The notes under the pieces were generated by a model, which saw only the letters and a program-made list of their open reading frames with translations, was not told where the DNA came from and made no database searches. Shown here piece by piece: positions 1 through 10,427 of a stretch of DNA of 64,000 bases (position 1 is its first letter; every line of letters begins with the position of its first letter). Position numbers and translations under genes: made by a program. The DNA is from Symbiodinium microadriaticum. Lineage: Eukaryota; Sar; Dinophyceae; Suessiales; Symbiodiniaceae. The stretch is taken from positions 107,957-171,956 of the forward strand of contig LSRX01000252.1 of the NCBI GenBank assembly GCA_001939145.1, in the 5' to 3' direction.

Positions 1-173
1 GGTTTAGGGGATTAGGGTTTAGGGGTTTAGGGTTTAGGGGGGTTTAGGGGTTTAGGGGTTTAGGGGGGTTTAGGGTTTATCGGTTTAGGCGTTTATTCGT
101 TTAGCTTTTCAGGGTTTAAGTTTTAGGGTTTAGGGTTTTGGGTTTGGGGTTTGGGGTTTAGGGTTTAGGGTTT
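1..173 (+). repeat. TTTAGGG array, degenerate
   Basis: About twenty TTTAGGG-like units with extra G residues (TTTAGGGG, TTTAGGGGGG) and some decayed copies. The G-rich strand reads left to right. A left chromosome end would read CCCTAAA on this strand, so the window start is not a left telomere; the array is internal or cut by the window edge. Confidence 0.9.
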
Positions 174-325
174 AGAACCCGATAGTACCTTTAAAGGGGA
201 CCCTATTCTAGAACCCTATCGTACACTTAAAGGTGACCCTATTCTAGAACCCTGTCGTACCCTTAAAGGGAAACCCTATTGTAGAACCATATCGTACCCT
301 TAAACGGGACCCTATTATAGGGCCT
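174..325. repeat. 36-bp tandem repeat, four copies
   Basis: The start AGAACC(C) recurs at 174, 210, 246 and 283, giving a period of 36, 36 and 37 bp. Each unit holds a small palindrome like TACCCTTAAAGGG followed by a GACCCTATT(C)T block. Copies differ at several positions. The unit is not a simple heptamer multiple, although it contains CCCTA. Confidence 0.85.
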
Positions 326-925
326 ACGGTCTCAAAGGAGCTCCTTTAGGGGGCTCCTTTAAATGGCTGTGAAAGGGGTCATTGGGGCTGCACGTAACAC
401 TTGGAACAGGGCGTTGTGGTACATCCTATACGTGCTATTCTGGCTCATATTGTTGCAAACTTGAAGGGTGCAAGGGTGAGGGTAGGGGGCATCAGGGCAC
501 AGGCAATGAGATTGTGCGGCAGAGAGTTTTTGATTTTTGGGCAATTGAGAACAAACTTTGGGTTCAGAGTTTTGCATTTATAGGTCATAAAGCATGAGGA
601 AACGCAAACAACCCATGTCCCGACACCAACACAGCATGCGCCAGCAAACGTTCTGAGGTCTTACGATTTCTAGCTCAGATGGAAAACATGACCTGCTCTA
701 ATCAATGGAAAGTGCATATGCAAACCCCTGTTTGCGTTGCTTTAATGTTAGATGTATATCTTAAACACCAGCGGCATTCAGGGTTGATGGCTTTGGGTTG
801 GCCCTCAAGCCTAAAGTCCCGAACCCAGAAACCCTAAGACCAGAAACGCCAAGTCCTACACCCTGAGCCCTAAGTCTCCATAGTTTAACTCTGCCAAAGA
901 CCCCTAAATTACTAAACAGTCCTAC
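326..925. other. Unique stretch, no supported gene
   Basis: It starts with a short palindromic patch (AAAGGAGCTCCTTT near 337) and then carries overlapping ORFs of 60-72 codons on both strands with no recognisable domain or splice context. From about 820 it turns into scattered CCCTAA-like decay and a short CCCTAAA run at 926-965. Confidence 0.5.
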
Positions 926-1222
926 GCACTAAACCCTAAACCCTAAATCTAAACCCTGAACCCTATAGACCCTATTTCCGGACTCTCGGGTTGTTCCCTG
1001 CCTCGAGTTGGATGAGAGAGTTGAGAGCCAGCTGGAAGCGAATACCATCCAAGGCGCTTCCCCACTCCTTGCTTCAGGGCTTTTCTGTTTTCAGGGTTTC
1101 GCGGGTTTGTTTTTTTCGGGATTTGACTTAGGGTTCTTAGGGTTATTTGCTTGAGGACCAGCTTCAGATGGAATTGTGTGGAGGATCTGCAAAACAGGAG
1201 TGTGCGTGCATAAAAACACAGA

Positions 1223-1320
1223 CATGCATGCATGCATGCATGCATGCATGCATGCATGCATACATACATACATACATACATATGTATATATACACACATA
1301 CACACATACATATATGCATA
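1223..1320. repeat. (ATGC)n then (CATA)n compound microsatellite
   Basis: About 9 units of the self-complementary tetramer ATGC (1223-1260) run straight into CATA units and a mixed TATA/CACA tail. ORFs here on both strands (Cys-Met-His and Ile-His-Thr-Tyr strings) are translations of the repeat and are not called. Confidence 0.95.
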
Positions 1321-1439
1321 ATATATCTTCATGTATGGGTACGTGCATACGTTGCAACGTGTAGATTTAAGCTCAGCTCTCGCAGGAACTTGGGGTTCAT
1401 GGGAAGTTATAGGTGGGGTTACAAGTAGGGTAACTGTGA

Positions 1440-2265
1440 TCATAATCTAAATTCTATAAGGGACTCAGAACCTCTCTTAGAACTGGCCATGAACCGGCTA
1501 TTTGAGGTTCACAGCTTCAGGGTTTGGGATGTGACTGGGTTCATTTTCGAACCAAGCCCGTGTTCGGCAAGGTCGCTGGCCGCCAAAAAGCCTTGACATG
1601 CAAGTGTTGAGCGCCCGAAACCATTATATACACTTCAAACCTCAAATTCGAACCCCGGCGCGGATCCGACTAGGGTCAGATGCCTGCGATCTTCCTAAAC
1701 TCGGCAATAAGGACAGGCCGACGGCAACAGGTCTGTGAATTTCGGATTGCTGAGGTCGAACCTCTCAGGCATCCGCTGACATGAACCCCTTCTTGCGACC
1801 AGTGATACGGCCAACCGCTTGGGACCAACACTGACGTGATCCCGCTTACGAAGTGACGACGCATATGATGGTGGAATTATTACAAACCAGCAGTTACAGT
1901 TTCGGCTTGGATAAATGTCTTGCTCGCACCTTTGTCATGCTATTTTGGGGTTCCGTACCATTATTCTAGTATAAGAAAAACCGCAACCCTGTTCAATTTA
2001 CAGTATAGTTATCATATGCCCCAACACCCTATTCTAGTTACAGTTACCACATACCCGAAAACCTTCTTCAATGTGTTAAGGCCCTTCTGCAAAGGCGCTC
2101 GCTGCTCAAGCCTCCAGTTGATGTAGAGGTACAGACCTCAAAAGAGGGCTATAGGGTTTGAGGATAAGGAAGTTATGCACATTTCAACAGGGCGCGTCAA
2201 GACTAATACGTAGTAAGCCTCCAGGATAGTAAGAACAACACCATAAGCTGCATGATGTTGCAGCC
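1440..2265. other. Heptamer-free unique stretch
   Basis: About 0.8 kb nearly free of the heptamer. It holds short ORFs on both strands (for example 1676-1864 minus and 1920-2126 plus), none with a recognisable motif. Three spaced copies of a CCCTATTCTAGTTAC-like phrase around 1955-2045 suggest a weak local repeat. Confidence 0.4.
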
Positions 2266-2270
2266 TTCTA

Positions 2271-2558
2271 TTGCAGCTCCTGAATATACCTGATACTGTT
2301 CCTTGTGCGTCCCTGTTGCAATTTCTTAATACTTTGCCCCGACATAACTACGAATTTCATGCGGTTTTAATCAAATTTAGGCCGGCATCTGACATGCCCG
2401 GCCCAGTTCACGAAGAAGTCCACAACTCTCTGAGCCGTAAACCAGAACCTCAAAGCTCAAGTGAAACGCCCAAATCCAAGCCTCAAGGCTACGCCCGAAA
2501 TGCAAACTGCAAACCAAGCAAGGGTGCAGTAAGCCAACAGTTGGGGCTCAGGGCGTAA
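2271..2558 (+). CDS. Weak candidate ORF, 95 codons, unknown function
   Basis: An open frame with varied amino-acid content in heptamer-poor DNA: a moderately hydrophobic first half and a basic, Ser/Pro/Lys-rich second half (residues about 50-90). No domain, signal peptide or homologue is recognised. It may be a chance ORF or part of an exon; the first ATG is used only by default. Confidence 0.18.
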   Translation: MQLLNIPDTVPCASLLQFLNTLPRHNYEFHAVLIKFRPASDMPGPVHEEVHNSLSRKPEPQSSSETPKSKPQGYARNANCKPSKGAVSQQLGLRA

Positions 2559-2631
2559 GCTTCGGATTTAGGAGGATTTCTATTAGCACTATAAGGGTTG
2601 CTATAACAGGATGCTGGAAAGACTGCTACGC

Positions 2632-2720
2632 TCTAACCCTAAACCCTGCCCTAAACCCCACGCCCTAAGCCCTGAAGCCCTATACCATGAACCAGACCCT
2701 GCAAACCGTGAGCTCTGAAG
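2632..2720 (-). repeat. Degenerate CCCTAAA run
   Basis: Decayed CCCTAAA units with substitutions (CCCTAAGCC, CCCTGAAGCC). The G-rich strand is the minus strand. Confidence 0.75.
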
Positions 2721-3171
2721 TAAACCCCAGGGTTTTGGGTTGAGGTTTAGGAGAAACGGTTGTCACAAACCCAAGCTCGCATTGTATTCCCCCAAAGCTC
2801 CCAAACATCAAGCAACAATAATATACAGGGTTTAGCATTCTAGAACTAAGTAGCTTGGACCTTGAAAGGTTTGTAAGTTTTTGTTCATAAGATCCTGTTA
2901 GGTGCGAGTAGCAGTTTCTACATTGGGACTACTCATTCTGACATAGGTAAGTGTACTATAGACGAGAGGGCTTGGTAGGGGGTTATGCTATTATATGTTT
3001 CTTATGTAGCTGTAACACGGTTTTTTGGAGCAGTATTACCCTAACCGAGAAGCTACGCCCCAAGCCCTTGGCCTAGGCCTTAAACCCGAACCCCTGAAGC
3101 CCGAAACTAAACTGGCTATCTGCCGGATACAGGATCTTACAACAAAACTGCAGGCTTTTTGTTGCGGTTTG

Positions 3172-3256
3172 TAACCCTAAACCCTAAACCCCAAACCCTA
3201 AACCCTAAACCCCAAACCCTAAACCCTAAACCCCAAACCCCAAACTCTAAACCCTG
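3172..3256 (-). repeat. CCCTAAA array with 22-bp higher-order unit
   Basis: CCCTAAA CCCTAAA CCCCAAA is repeated three times in near-perfect form, so the variant CCCCAAA recurs at a fixed step. This points to local amplification of a multi-heptamer unit, not independent mutation. The 76-codon ORF on the minus strand across it is mostly translated repeat. Confidence 0.9.
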
Positions 3257-3372
3257 AAGACTCTGGTGGCTCTGAATCCTTTGAGGCTTTAAGCGACCCC
3301 CCAACGTTGAGGATCGGCATGTTGCCGGCTCCCGGAGTTCGGCCGGGGCGTCGGGATGCAGATTCAAAGCGG

Positions 3373-3512
3373 TTTAGGGTGGTTTAGGGGTTTAGGGTTT
3401 ATAGGGGTTAGGGTTTTAGGGTTTAGGGTTTATAGGGTTAAAGGTGCTTTAGGGCTTTAGGGTTTGAGGGTTGAGGGTTTAGGGTCAGAGGGTTTAGGGT
3501 TTCGGGGCAACA
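3373..3512 (+). repeat. TTTAGGG array beside a candidate exon
   Basis: Degenerate TTTAGGG units, some as TTTATAGGG. The array lies just left of the candidate minus-strand exon 3521-3618, so if that exon is real this array is in its downstream intron, where the transcript would read CCCTAAA. Confidence 0.85.
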
Positions 3513-3520
3513 TGACTCAC

Positions 3521-3618
3521 AGCCGAGGCACAGAAGCTCACAAAGAGAACGCCGACCGCCCAGTACTGGCTGACGATGACCATGATGGACAGGCAGACGA
3601 TGGAACCTCGATACAAGG
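3521..3618 (-). CDS. Candidate internal exon of a membrane protein
   Basis: On the minus strand a near-ideal 3' splice site (a possible branch sequence CTGAT, then TGTTCTGCATTTCTTGTCTTAG) is followed by 98 nt open in one frame and then by the consensus donor GTGAGT at 3520-3515. The frame starts with two leftover bases and then reads 32 codons, almost all hydrophobic: SIVCLSIMVIV, then AVGVLFVSF, as in two membrane helices. The family is unknown. Further exons may lie at about 3665-3913 and 3250-3367 on the same strand. The plus strand is also open here (3516-3752, polar); such a polar frame is the usual shadow of a hydrophobic one, so the minus strand is preferred. Confidence 0.4.
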
Positions 3619-3664
3619 CTAAGACAAGAAATGCAGAACACATCAGTGATGAGAAGGCGCAAGG

Positions 3665-3913
3665 TCAACGTGATATTTTTGGTAAACAGCTCAGGCAGCT
3701 CAGAGCAATGACATGCAGCCATGAAGGTGCATTGGAACTGCGGGTAGGCTGAGCATGAGCAATATCGACAAAGGCAACTACAGCAAGGGAGTGAGGACAC
3801 CCAGCGGCAGAACACACTATGGAACTCATCTGAGTACTGACAGAGTGACCACAACCCACAGCAGCCAACTTTAACAGGGTGGGCTTTTTTCTACAGCTGG
3901 CAGCTGCAGACAC
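3665..3913 (-). CDS. Possible upstream exon or ORF, Cys-containing
   Basis: An 82-codon minus-strand frame lying directly upstream of the splice acceptor at 3619-3620. It has several Cys and a mildly hydrophobic centre (SLAVVAFVDIA). It could be the preceding exon of the same gene, but the donor that would join them (GTTGAC near 3667) is non-consensus. Function unknown. Confidence 0.2.
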   Translation of the reverse strand: MSAAASCRKKPTLLKLAAVGCGHSVSTQMSSIVCSAAGCPHSLAVVAFVDIAHAQPTRSSNAPSWLHVIALSCLSCLPKISR

Positions 3914-4330
3914 AAGATTTCGAATGACGACGTGCGCAGGAACGCTGTCTATCTTTCGATTTCCGAGAATTATTTCTTTAATTCGGCCCTATAGGCCCTC
4001 AACCCTAAAGCCCTGAACCCTGACCTTCCAAGGCAATCCTGCGCACTTCCATCTTCGGCCTGACTCCTGATGGCTGGCCAAAAGGCCAACATCGGCCTCC
4101 AATCCTAAACCCTAAATGCCATGAGCTTAAACCCAAAAGCTCGAAGCCCAAGCCCGAAAAACGAAACTGATAAACCCCAAACCCTAAACCCCTAAACGCT
4201 CAAGGCCCCTAAGCCCGAAAGCGCAGCCGAGAAGCCCAGGAGGCCGGTAAACATGTACCAATACCGCCAGCGCTTTCGCGACATGCCTTCCCCAACACAC
4301 GCCATCGAAACGAGAAGGCTGTAGGGACTG

Positions 4331-4407
4331 TGGGGTTTAGGGTTTAGGGTTTTGGGGTTTAGGGTTTTGGGTTTGGGGTTTAGGGATCAGGGGTTTGGGG
4401 TTTAGAA
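4331..4407 (+). repeat. TTTAGGG array
   Basis: Units alternate between TTTAGGG, TTTTGGGG and TTTGGGG. A similar phrase (gaaacgagaaggctgtaggg / caaaacgagaaggctatagg) flanks it on both sides at 4308 and 4410, so the array may have been inserted into, or expanded within, a duplicated phrase of about 25 bp. Confidence 0.8.
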
Positions 4408-4781
4408 CTATCAAAACGAGAAGGCTATAGGGACTGTAGGGCTTAGGGCTTACGGTGTAGGGCTTACCTTATGGCGGTAAACTAGGGCTGGCACGATGTC
4501 GCATGCTAAGTCTATGAATATACATTGTATGACCGTAGCCACACACATATGCACAACTGTGTTAGTCGGAAGTGCTCCCGCGAATTTCGAGCACCTGGTG
4601 CTCTCTGCTGTGAGACTTCTACAACAAACAATGTTGAGAAATGTGAAGAAATGTTAGGCGGCCAGTTGCACAGAACCCCGTCGGATACCAGGCAAGGAAC
4701 TAGACTGGACATATAGCACAAAACAGGGTTTGGAGAGTGCATGAATGCGGACTGTGCATTGCATACCTGCACCAATCCATT

Positions 4782-4813
4782 CATGCATGCATGCATGCAT
4801 GCATGCATGCATG
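4782..4813. repeat. (CATG)n microsatellite
   Basis: Eight units of CATG, the same self-complementary tetramer array as at 1223-1260. It can form a hairpin or cruciform. The surrounding 4410-5080 has weak ORFs only. Confidence 0.95.
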
Positions 4814-5238
4814 AATGCTTTTGCGGTTCCTGATGGTGAGAAGGCTCATGTAGCAAACACGGCGAAACACTAAACCGTAAATCCCTAACCGTGTAACCAG
4901 TAGCCCCTTCTGAACAATTTCTCAGTGCTGCCAGAGCTGACAGCCTTCGAAGCTAACATGGTGAACGGGTGCACGTTATGCATTCTACATAGGTGACGTT
5001 CTTATGACCCTTCCAAGAAAAGCAGGTTGCCGTAGTTTGAGAGCCTGAGGCTGTAGCGGCTGTAGACACTATAACCCGCATAATTTGGGTACCGTTCTTA
5101 TTGCCCTAAGAGCGCAATGTAAAACCCTTAGTGGCCTAAGGGTTGCGGGTTTCTGGTGTTTTGAAGTTCGGGTATCGGCCTGCGGGCCGGAAACCCGGCG
5201 AGCGCACCCAGGTCAGCACAAAGCAGGAGAAGTTCATA

Positions 5239-5375
5239 AAGGTGTAGGCCACCAAGAAGCACCTTAGGGGTTTCAAGTTTAAGGTGTCGGCTACCAGGAA
5301 GGATTGTAGGGGTTTAGGGCTTATGGGGTTTAAGGTGTAGACCACCGGGAAATACATCAGAAGTTTCTGGGAGGT
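5239..5375. repeat. Three-copy degenerate tandem repeat, 42-50 bp
   Basis: The phrase AAGGTGTAGGCCACCAAGAA begins at 5239 and recurs in altered form at 5281 and 5331; the spacing differs because heptamers were gained between copies. Confidence 0.7.
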
Positions 5376-5390
5376 TTGGGGCTAAACCTT

Positions 5391-5429
5391 TGGGGTTTAG
5401 GGTTTAAGGACCCTAAACCCTAAACCCTT
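5391..5429. repeat. Head-to-head heptamer junction (TTTAGGG to CCCTAAA)
   Basis: TTTAGGGTTTA on the plus strand is followed within five bases by CCCTAAACCCTAAACCC, making a fold-back palindrome. This is the order expected at a telomere-to-telomere join, though inverted duplication would give the same sequence. Confidence 0.8.
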
Positions 5430-6504
5430 TTGGGGCCTTGTTTTGGGGAGTTAGGACCATGTAGGATCCAAGATTTAGATGTCTGTTCCACAAAAAGCGA
5501 TAGGACTCAGGGTCTCGCAAGGCCCGATCCATGCAAGTTAGACTTAGGGTTTTCGGCTTTGGGCTTGGAGGAAACATAGGGCTTAAGATTTCGGGTTTAA
5601 GGTTTTCCTTACTATCGTAGAGGCCCGAGGTTTTTTCCGGACATGGAGCTCAGGTTTTAGGGTTGAGGGCTTTGGCTTTAGGGTTCTCCGCCGGCTCCGA
5701 AGTCTGGACTCATCTTATTAGGGTTTAGGTGTTTAGGGTTTAGGGCTTAGGGTTACGGATCGCAGAAAGCACCTCGGTATTCTTAGGAAATCTGCCGTGA
5801 TGAGAACTTGGGGTATACGACGAGCTCTCCGGGGGGGACACACTCACGAAGCTGCTAAGCTTCTTAGCCCAACATTCATACCATAAACCCTGTAACCCTA
5901 AACCCTTCTGCGCTATCTCCACTGGATCCGCACACCAAAACAATTTTAGAGTAAACCAGCCTTGCCAGATAGCATAGGGCTTTGGGGTATATAAGTAAAG
6001 CATAGTAATTATAATGGTATTAAGGAGCCCTAGGGAGGCTTTGATTCACGCCTATATTGCACTTTGAACCCCAGAGCCAACGACCCAAACCCAAAACCCT
6101 AAACCCTAAGGTTCCTGTATAGTTCCCAAAACCTTAAGCCCAAAGCCCTTCCTGTCTAATCCAATGCTTCCCAGAATTCGAGACTCTAGGACTCTATAGT
6201 CCTAAACCAGGGTTCAGGGTCTACGGATCAGGGTCCGAAGCCCTTTCTGTTTAGGGTTTAGGGTTTGGGGTTACTCGAATGCTGAGAAAGATCTACCCTA
6301 AGAGGGTGGTCGTGGTTTGGCTTTTGCCTGAAGGTCCTGTGGTCAGGGTTTAGGGTTCCAAGCTTATCCCTTGTAGCTCCGGTTCTTAGGTTGACTAACA
6401 AGTCTTATAGGTAGGATCCGTAGGATCCTGTAAATATAACATTGGATGAAGTAAGTAAGGCTTAGGATACAGACTCGCCCTCGAGGCTGAACCGTTGCAG
6501 GCAC

Positions 6505-6600
6505 TTCAAAACCCAAACCTAAAACCCGAAACCCAAAACCCAAAACTCAAAACGTAAATCCCTAAACCCTAAACCCAAGACCCTAAACAATAAAGACAGA
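6505..6600 (-). repeat. CCCTAAA-type run
   Basis: Decayed ACCCAAA and ACCCTAAA units; minus-strand G-rich. Confidence 0.75.
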
Positions 6601-6702
6601 CATGGGCAGTGCTTGTGGGGGGGGTGGTTTCTGACGACCGGCGATGTAAAACCCTAAAGCCTGGCGGAGGCGCCTTCATCGTGAGCACAGGGCGTCGGAG
6701 TA

Positions 6703-6845
6703 TTGGGTTTAGGGGTTATAGGGTTTAGGGTTGGTTTGGGGTTTAGGGGATATAGGGTTTAGGGTTTAGGGTTTGGGGTTTAGGGTTTTGGGTTTTGAGT
6801 TTGGGGCTTAGGGTTTAGGGTTTTGGGTTTTGGGGTTTAGGGTAT
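6703..6845 (+). repeat. TTTAGGG array
   Basis: About 18 units including TTTGGGG and TTTTGGG variants. It faces the opposite-orientation run at 6505-6600 across about 100 bp. Confidence 0.85.
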
Positions 6846-6849
6846 ATTA

Positions 6850-7440
6850 CGGTACACTTAACTATAACTCCATAGGGAATACTACTGCTATTGCTCTGAC
6901 CCTGTACCAAACGTACTAAACGTCATCAAAGGTTCCGGACCCCCCCCCGAGCTACCTAAACATAATCCGGCACATACTGGGTGATGATGCCATGGTTATG
7001 TATGCAAGGACAGCAACCTACCACATCAGCAACTGGGCCGCTAGGATTCGTGGACGAATTGCGCCAGGGCACATGGTCAACAGTGGTGCGACTGCGTTCA
7101 CCTGCAAGTTAAAAGGTTGAAGGCAACTCATGGCGCAAAACATTCCATTCCAGAAATGCAAATATGTCCGAAAAGAACAAGGTCGTTCTGCTTAGCGACT
7201 TTTCATTGTATTTGGCGGAGTTTCCTTGCATCGAGGATGGGAAACTTGCTTGATGCAATGGGGTTGGGGGGAGGACAGAACTTCACATCTGTAGCAGCCT
7301 CGAATAAGGTCTATCGGGTTTAGGTTTTTTTACTTACAGTCTTGCTATAGTCCCCATGGTAGCTACTGTGTAGTTCCAACCAACCAATTAATCTGGCAGC
7401 GTGTTGTTCTGGATTTGAAATTGAAGGATTGGGGGATGCT
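6850..7440. other. Heptamer-poor stretch with a weak ORF
   Basis: The plus-strand ORF at 7117-7323 (68 codons) ends in the stop supplied by a TTTAGG-like phrase. Just after it, at 7322-7340, TTTAGGTTTTTTTACTTACAG would make a good plus-strand 3' splice site, but no convincing exon follows. Nothing else is supported. Confidence 0.3.
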
Positions 7441-7619
7441 TAGGGTGGAGGGTTAGGGGTTTAGGGTTGCTGACTCTAACGTCGTGCCTAAACCCTAAAC
7501 CCTGAACCCTAAACCCGTTGAAGTTCTGGGATGTGCTGCATGCAGGCTTTTGGGTCTCCCGTGTCGAGCTCAGGGCTCAGGGTCTAGGGAGAAGCCTTTA
7601 ACTTGTTGCAAACGCTGGG

Positions 7620-7850
7620 GTGCGGAACTTTCTCCTAAACCCTAGGCCCCCACCCAAACCCAGTTCCTTAAACCCCAAACCTCAATCCCGAAACCCTGCA
7701 CTATACCCTCAGCCCTAAGCCCACAAACCCAAAGTCCTAAACCGCAAACCCTAATCCTCAACCCCCAAAACCCTACGCCCTAAACCTTAAAACCACCGGC
7801 CCTAAACCCTAAACTAACCTTATAAGCCCTAAGGAGACGTGTTAAGCAAG
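7620..7850 (-). repeat. Decayed CCCTAAA block
   Basis: About 230 bp of heavily mutated CCCTAAA units (CCCAAA, CCTTAAA, CCCGAAA) with the G-rich strand on minus. Confidence 0.75.
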
Positions 7851-7944
7851 CCCTAAACCTCTGTTGTCCGATAATCCAGGGCGACATCCATTCCGCCTCC
7901 CCGATGAGCACGAGGAGTGCACCAAAGATGTACGTGCAGAAGAG

Positions 7945-8165
7945 GGCCTCTTAAGTGTCTTGGGTTTAAGGCCTAAACCTCCACCCTAGATCCCTAAACC
8001 CTAAACCCGTAGGGCCAAAGTCTAGGGTTCAGGGGCTCTTGAATGTCTGGGGTTTACGGCTTTCGGGCCAAAGTGTGGGGCTTAGGGCCTCCTGAGTGTC
8101 TGGGGTTCAGGGTTTAGGGCCAAAGTTTAGGGTTTAGGGCCTCTTGAGTGTCTGGGGTTAGGATT
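7945..8165. repeat. About 53-bp tandem repeat containing heptamers
   Basis: The phrase CTCTTGAGTGTCTGGGGTT recurs in variant form near 7950, 8036, 8089 and 8141. The last three are 52-53 bp apart and are joined by GGGCCAAAGT and TTTAGGG units. It is a minisatellite with the heptamer as part of its unit. Confidence 0.8.
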
Positions 8166-8357
8166 TAGGTTGGTGAATGTTACCGTGAGAAGCTTTGCAG
8201 GGATGTCGAGTTGACATTTTGGCTTTCCGGGTCGAGAGTTATTGGCGGACTACACCTCAAACCCTATCGGAATGATCCAGCCATAACCCCAAACGGAAAA
8301 ACTCCACAATCTTTGACTCACCCGCCAAGAACCTGCCTTTTTAAGTCTTGCGGATAG

Positions 8358-8520
8358 ATGGATATATATATATATATATATATATAGAGATATAAGTAAG
8401 TAAGTAAGTAAGTAAGTAAATAAATAAATATGTAAGTAAGTAAAGTAAAGTAAAGTAAAGTAAAGTAAAGTAAAGTAAATAAATAAACAAATAGATATAG
8501 ATAGAGAGAGCGAGAGAGAT
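8358..8520. repeat. (TA)n, (TAAG)n and (TAAAG)n compound microsatellite
   Basis: TA units pass into TAAG, TAAA and then pentameric TAAAG units and end in a GATA/GAGA tail. The 90-codon minus-strand ORF here is a translated repeat. Confidence 0.95.
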
Positions 8521-8699
8521 ATAACTCATGATGAACAAAAACGATAGGTTTGTATGCAAGGGCTTAGGAAACCCCGGGTCCCAGACCAGACCTTTGGCGG
8601 AGGAGGGAGACATGGGAGAAGTTTGCGGTTTAGGGTTTAAGGTTTAGGGTTTTAGGAACTAGGAGTTTGGGTTTAGGTGTTTAGGGTTTAGGGTGCAAG

Positions 8700-10020
8700 C
8701 CAACCTTTCATCCAGCATCTCTCTCTGAATCGACTACGGCTTTGGGGTATGATCGAGTACAGGGAGTTGGGGACTACAAGGGGAGACTACTCCTGGCCTA
8801 ATTATTCAGACTTCCACCTTATCAATTCAATGCCGTGTTCCTACCCAGGCTGTTGAGAGTAGCAGGATCTGAAGTACGGCTGCTTAGAGGCTTAGAAATG
8901 AAGGGACCTGTCCCAAGTTACAAGTATGCTCCCTTATGAGAGTCATTGTTCTACGAAAGTGCTGATGAAAAGAAGCATGCCTCGCAGAAAGGAACACCTT
9001 GAATTCAGAACTCTCCCCCCCCAGGGAGCATCCATTTAACGGGCAGTCCAGCAACTTCGCCGAACCCAAAAACGAAAGCCGCACGTTTGAAACCTCTGAA
9101 CAAAACCACTTGGCATAGCGGGTTTATCATAATCTGCGCCGAATCAGTCAAGCAGCTCGCACCGGCTCGCCGTGCTTTGAGAGTGGGGCAATGCGGTCGA
9201 AGACGCCCAAGATCTTGTCCTCACATTTACAGCAGGCCATGGGGTATAAAATGGCTGCACGAATTGAATTTGTATGATATTCTGAGATAGCGAAGAGTAC
9301 GTCCTGAAGATTATTTAGGAACCAATGTATGGTTGTGTTAACCCACCCGAAACCTATAAAGGCCTTGCTTGTCATCAATTCGCAAACTCACTCCCCCCTG
9401 CACAACTTCACTCGGCAAGTAGTCGCAAGCCGCAGCAGCCAGAGTACATCAACATGTCCACGATGAACGAACAGGGCAAGAGGCACAGAATGTGAACAGA
9501 GAGAGTGAGAGAGAGCGGAGGGAATCAATGTGAAAGACAGGGAGAATGAGATGAGAGGGGAGAGAGAGGGGGAGAGAAAGCGAAAACAAAAACGAGCACA
9601 CTTTGTGCGTACTTATGTGCATATGCATGCATGTCTATGTCTAGATATGCAGAAGAAACAGAGACCGAGAGATAGGTATAATCATGTGTATGCTTGTTGC
9701 ATGTCGGACGGAGGCACACGCAGACAGGTTGGGAACCGTGCACGGACACCCTGGTAACTCTCAAGTCCCTGCTAAGACAGTTGTTGATATCTTCTGTCTT
9801 TTGTTATCGTGTTCATTGTTCTGTGTCTATATCTTTTTGTCCACACATCTGCCGTCTGCAAAAAAATGAAAGACTTCGACGAGATTGCCTGGTTTGGTCG
9901 AAATGTGTGTGTGTGTGTGTCTGCGTCTGCTTTGGCATGGACGGCATATGTGCGTCTGTGCAGACGAGAATAAGATTGCTTCTGGCATTGTACCAAGTGG
10001 GCTACGGACACAAATCTAGA
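8700..10020. other. Unique stretch with purine-rich and GT tracts
   Basis: Nearly heptamer-free. It has a GA-rich tract at about 9499-9590 and a (TG)n run at 9904-9920. ORFs up to about 126 codons occur on both strands (8884-9084 minus, 9148-9378 minus, 9694-10074 plus), with none recognisable. CTAATTATTCAG at about 8799 resembles one end of element family B. Confidence 0.4.
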
Positions 10021-10427
10021 CAAACTTTAAACTCCCAGAACCCCAAACCACCCCGTGCAAGCCCGATCCCCTAAAATCCTACCGAACCCCAAAACCTAAA
10101 CTCAAATCAGCATTTCTCGCGCTGCCGCAGTCCGATCCGAGGCTTTAGAGGCATCGAATGGTCTGATTTTCAGACGAACATGGACAAGGGGCAGGCTACA
10201 TAGGGGCCTTAACAATTAGAAAAAACTTTGGGACAAACTGTTATAGTATGTTCAGAATAAGGACGACAAGCAGAATTTTTCTGACTATTCGACCCCTACA
10301 TTGCTCATGCCAATGATGTCTCCCTGCCAGCTCAGTGCCACTCATGGAACTTTGAGGGAATCAGGGCTTCAAACAGAGCGGCAGCATGACCAATCTTCAT
10401 GCAGGTACCTTTTAAAACGATGGCCTC

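Noticed and set aside
1..173. A true chromosome end at the window start
   Set aside because: A left telomere would read CCCTAAA on the plus strand; here it reads TTTAGGG, is degenerate and merges into internal sequence.
1676..1790. tRNA-like T-arm on minus (CTGAGAGGTTCGACCTCAG)
   Set aside because: The arm has two extra loop bases and no A box or acceptor stem at the right distance.
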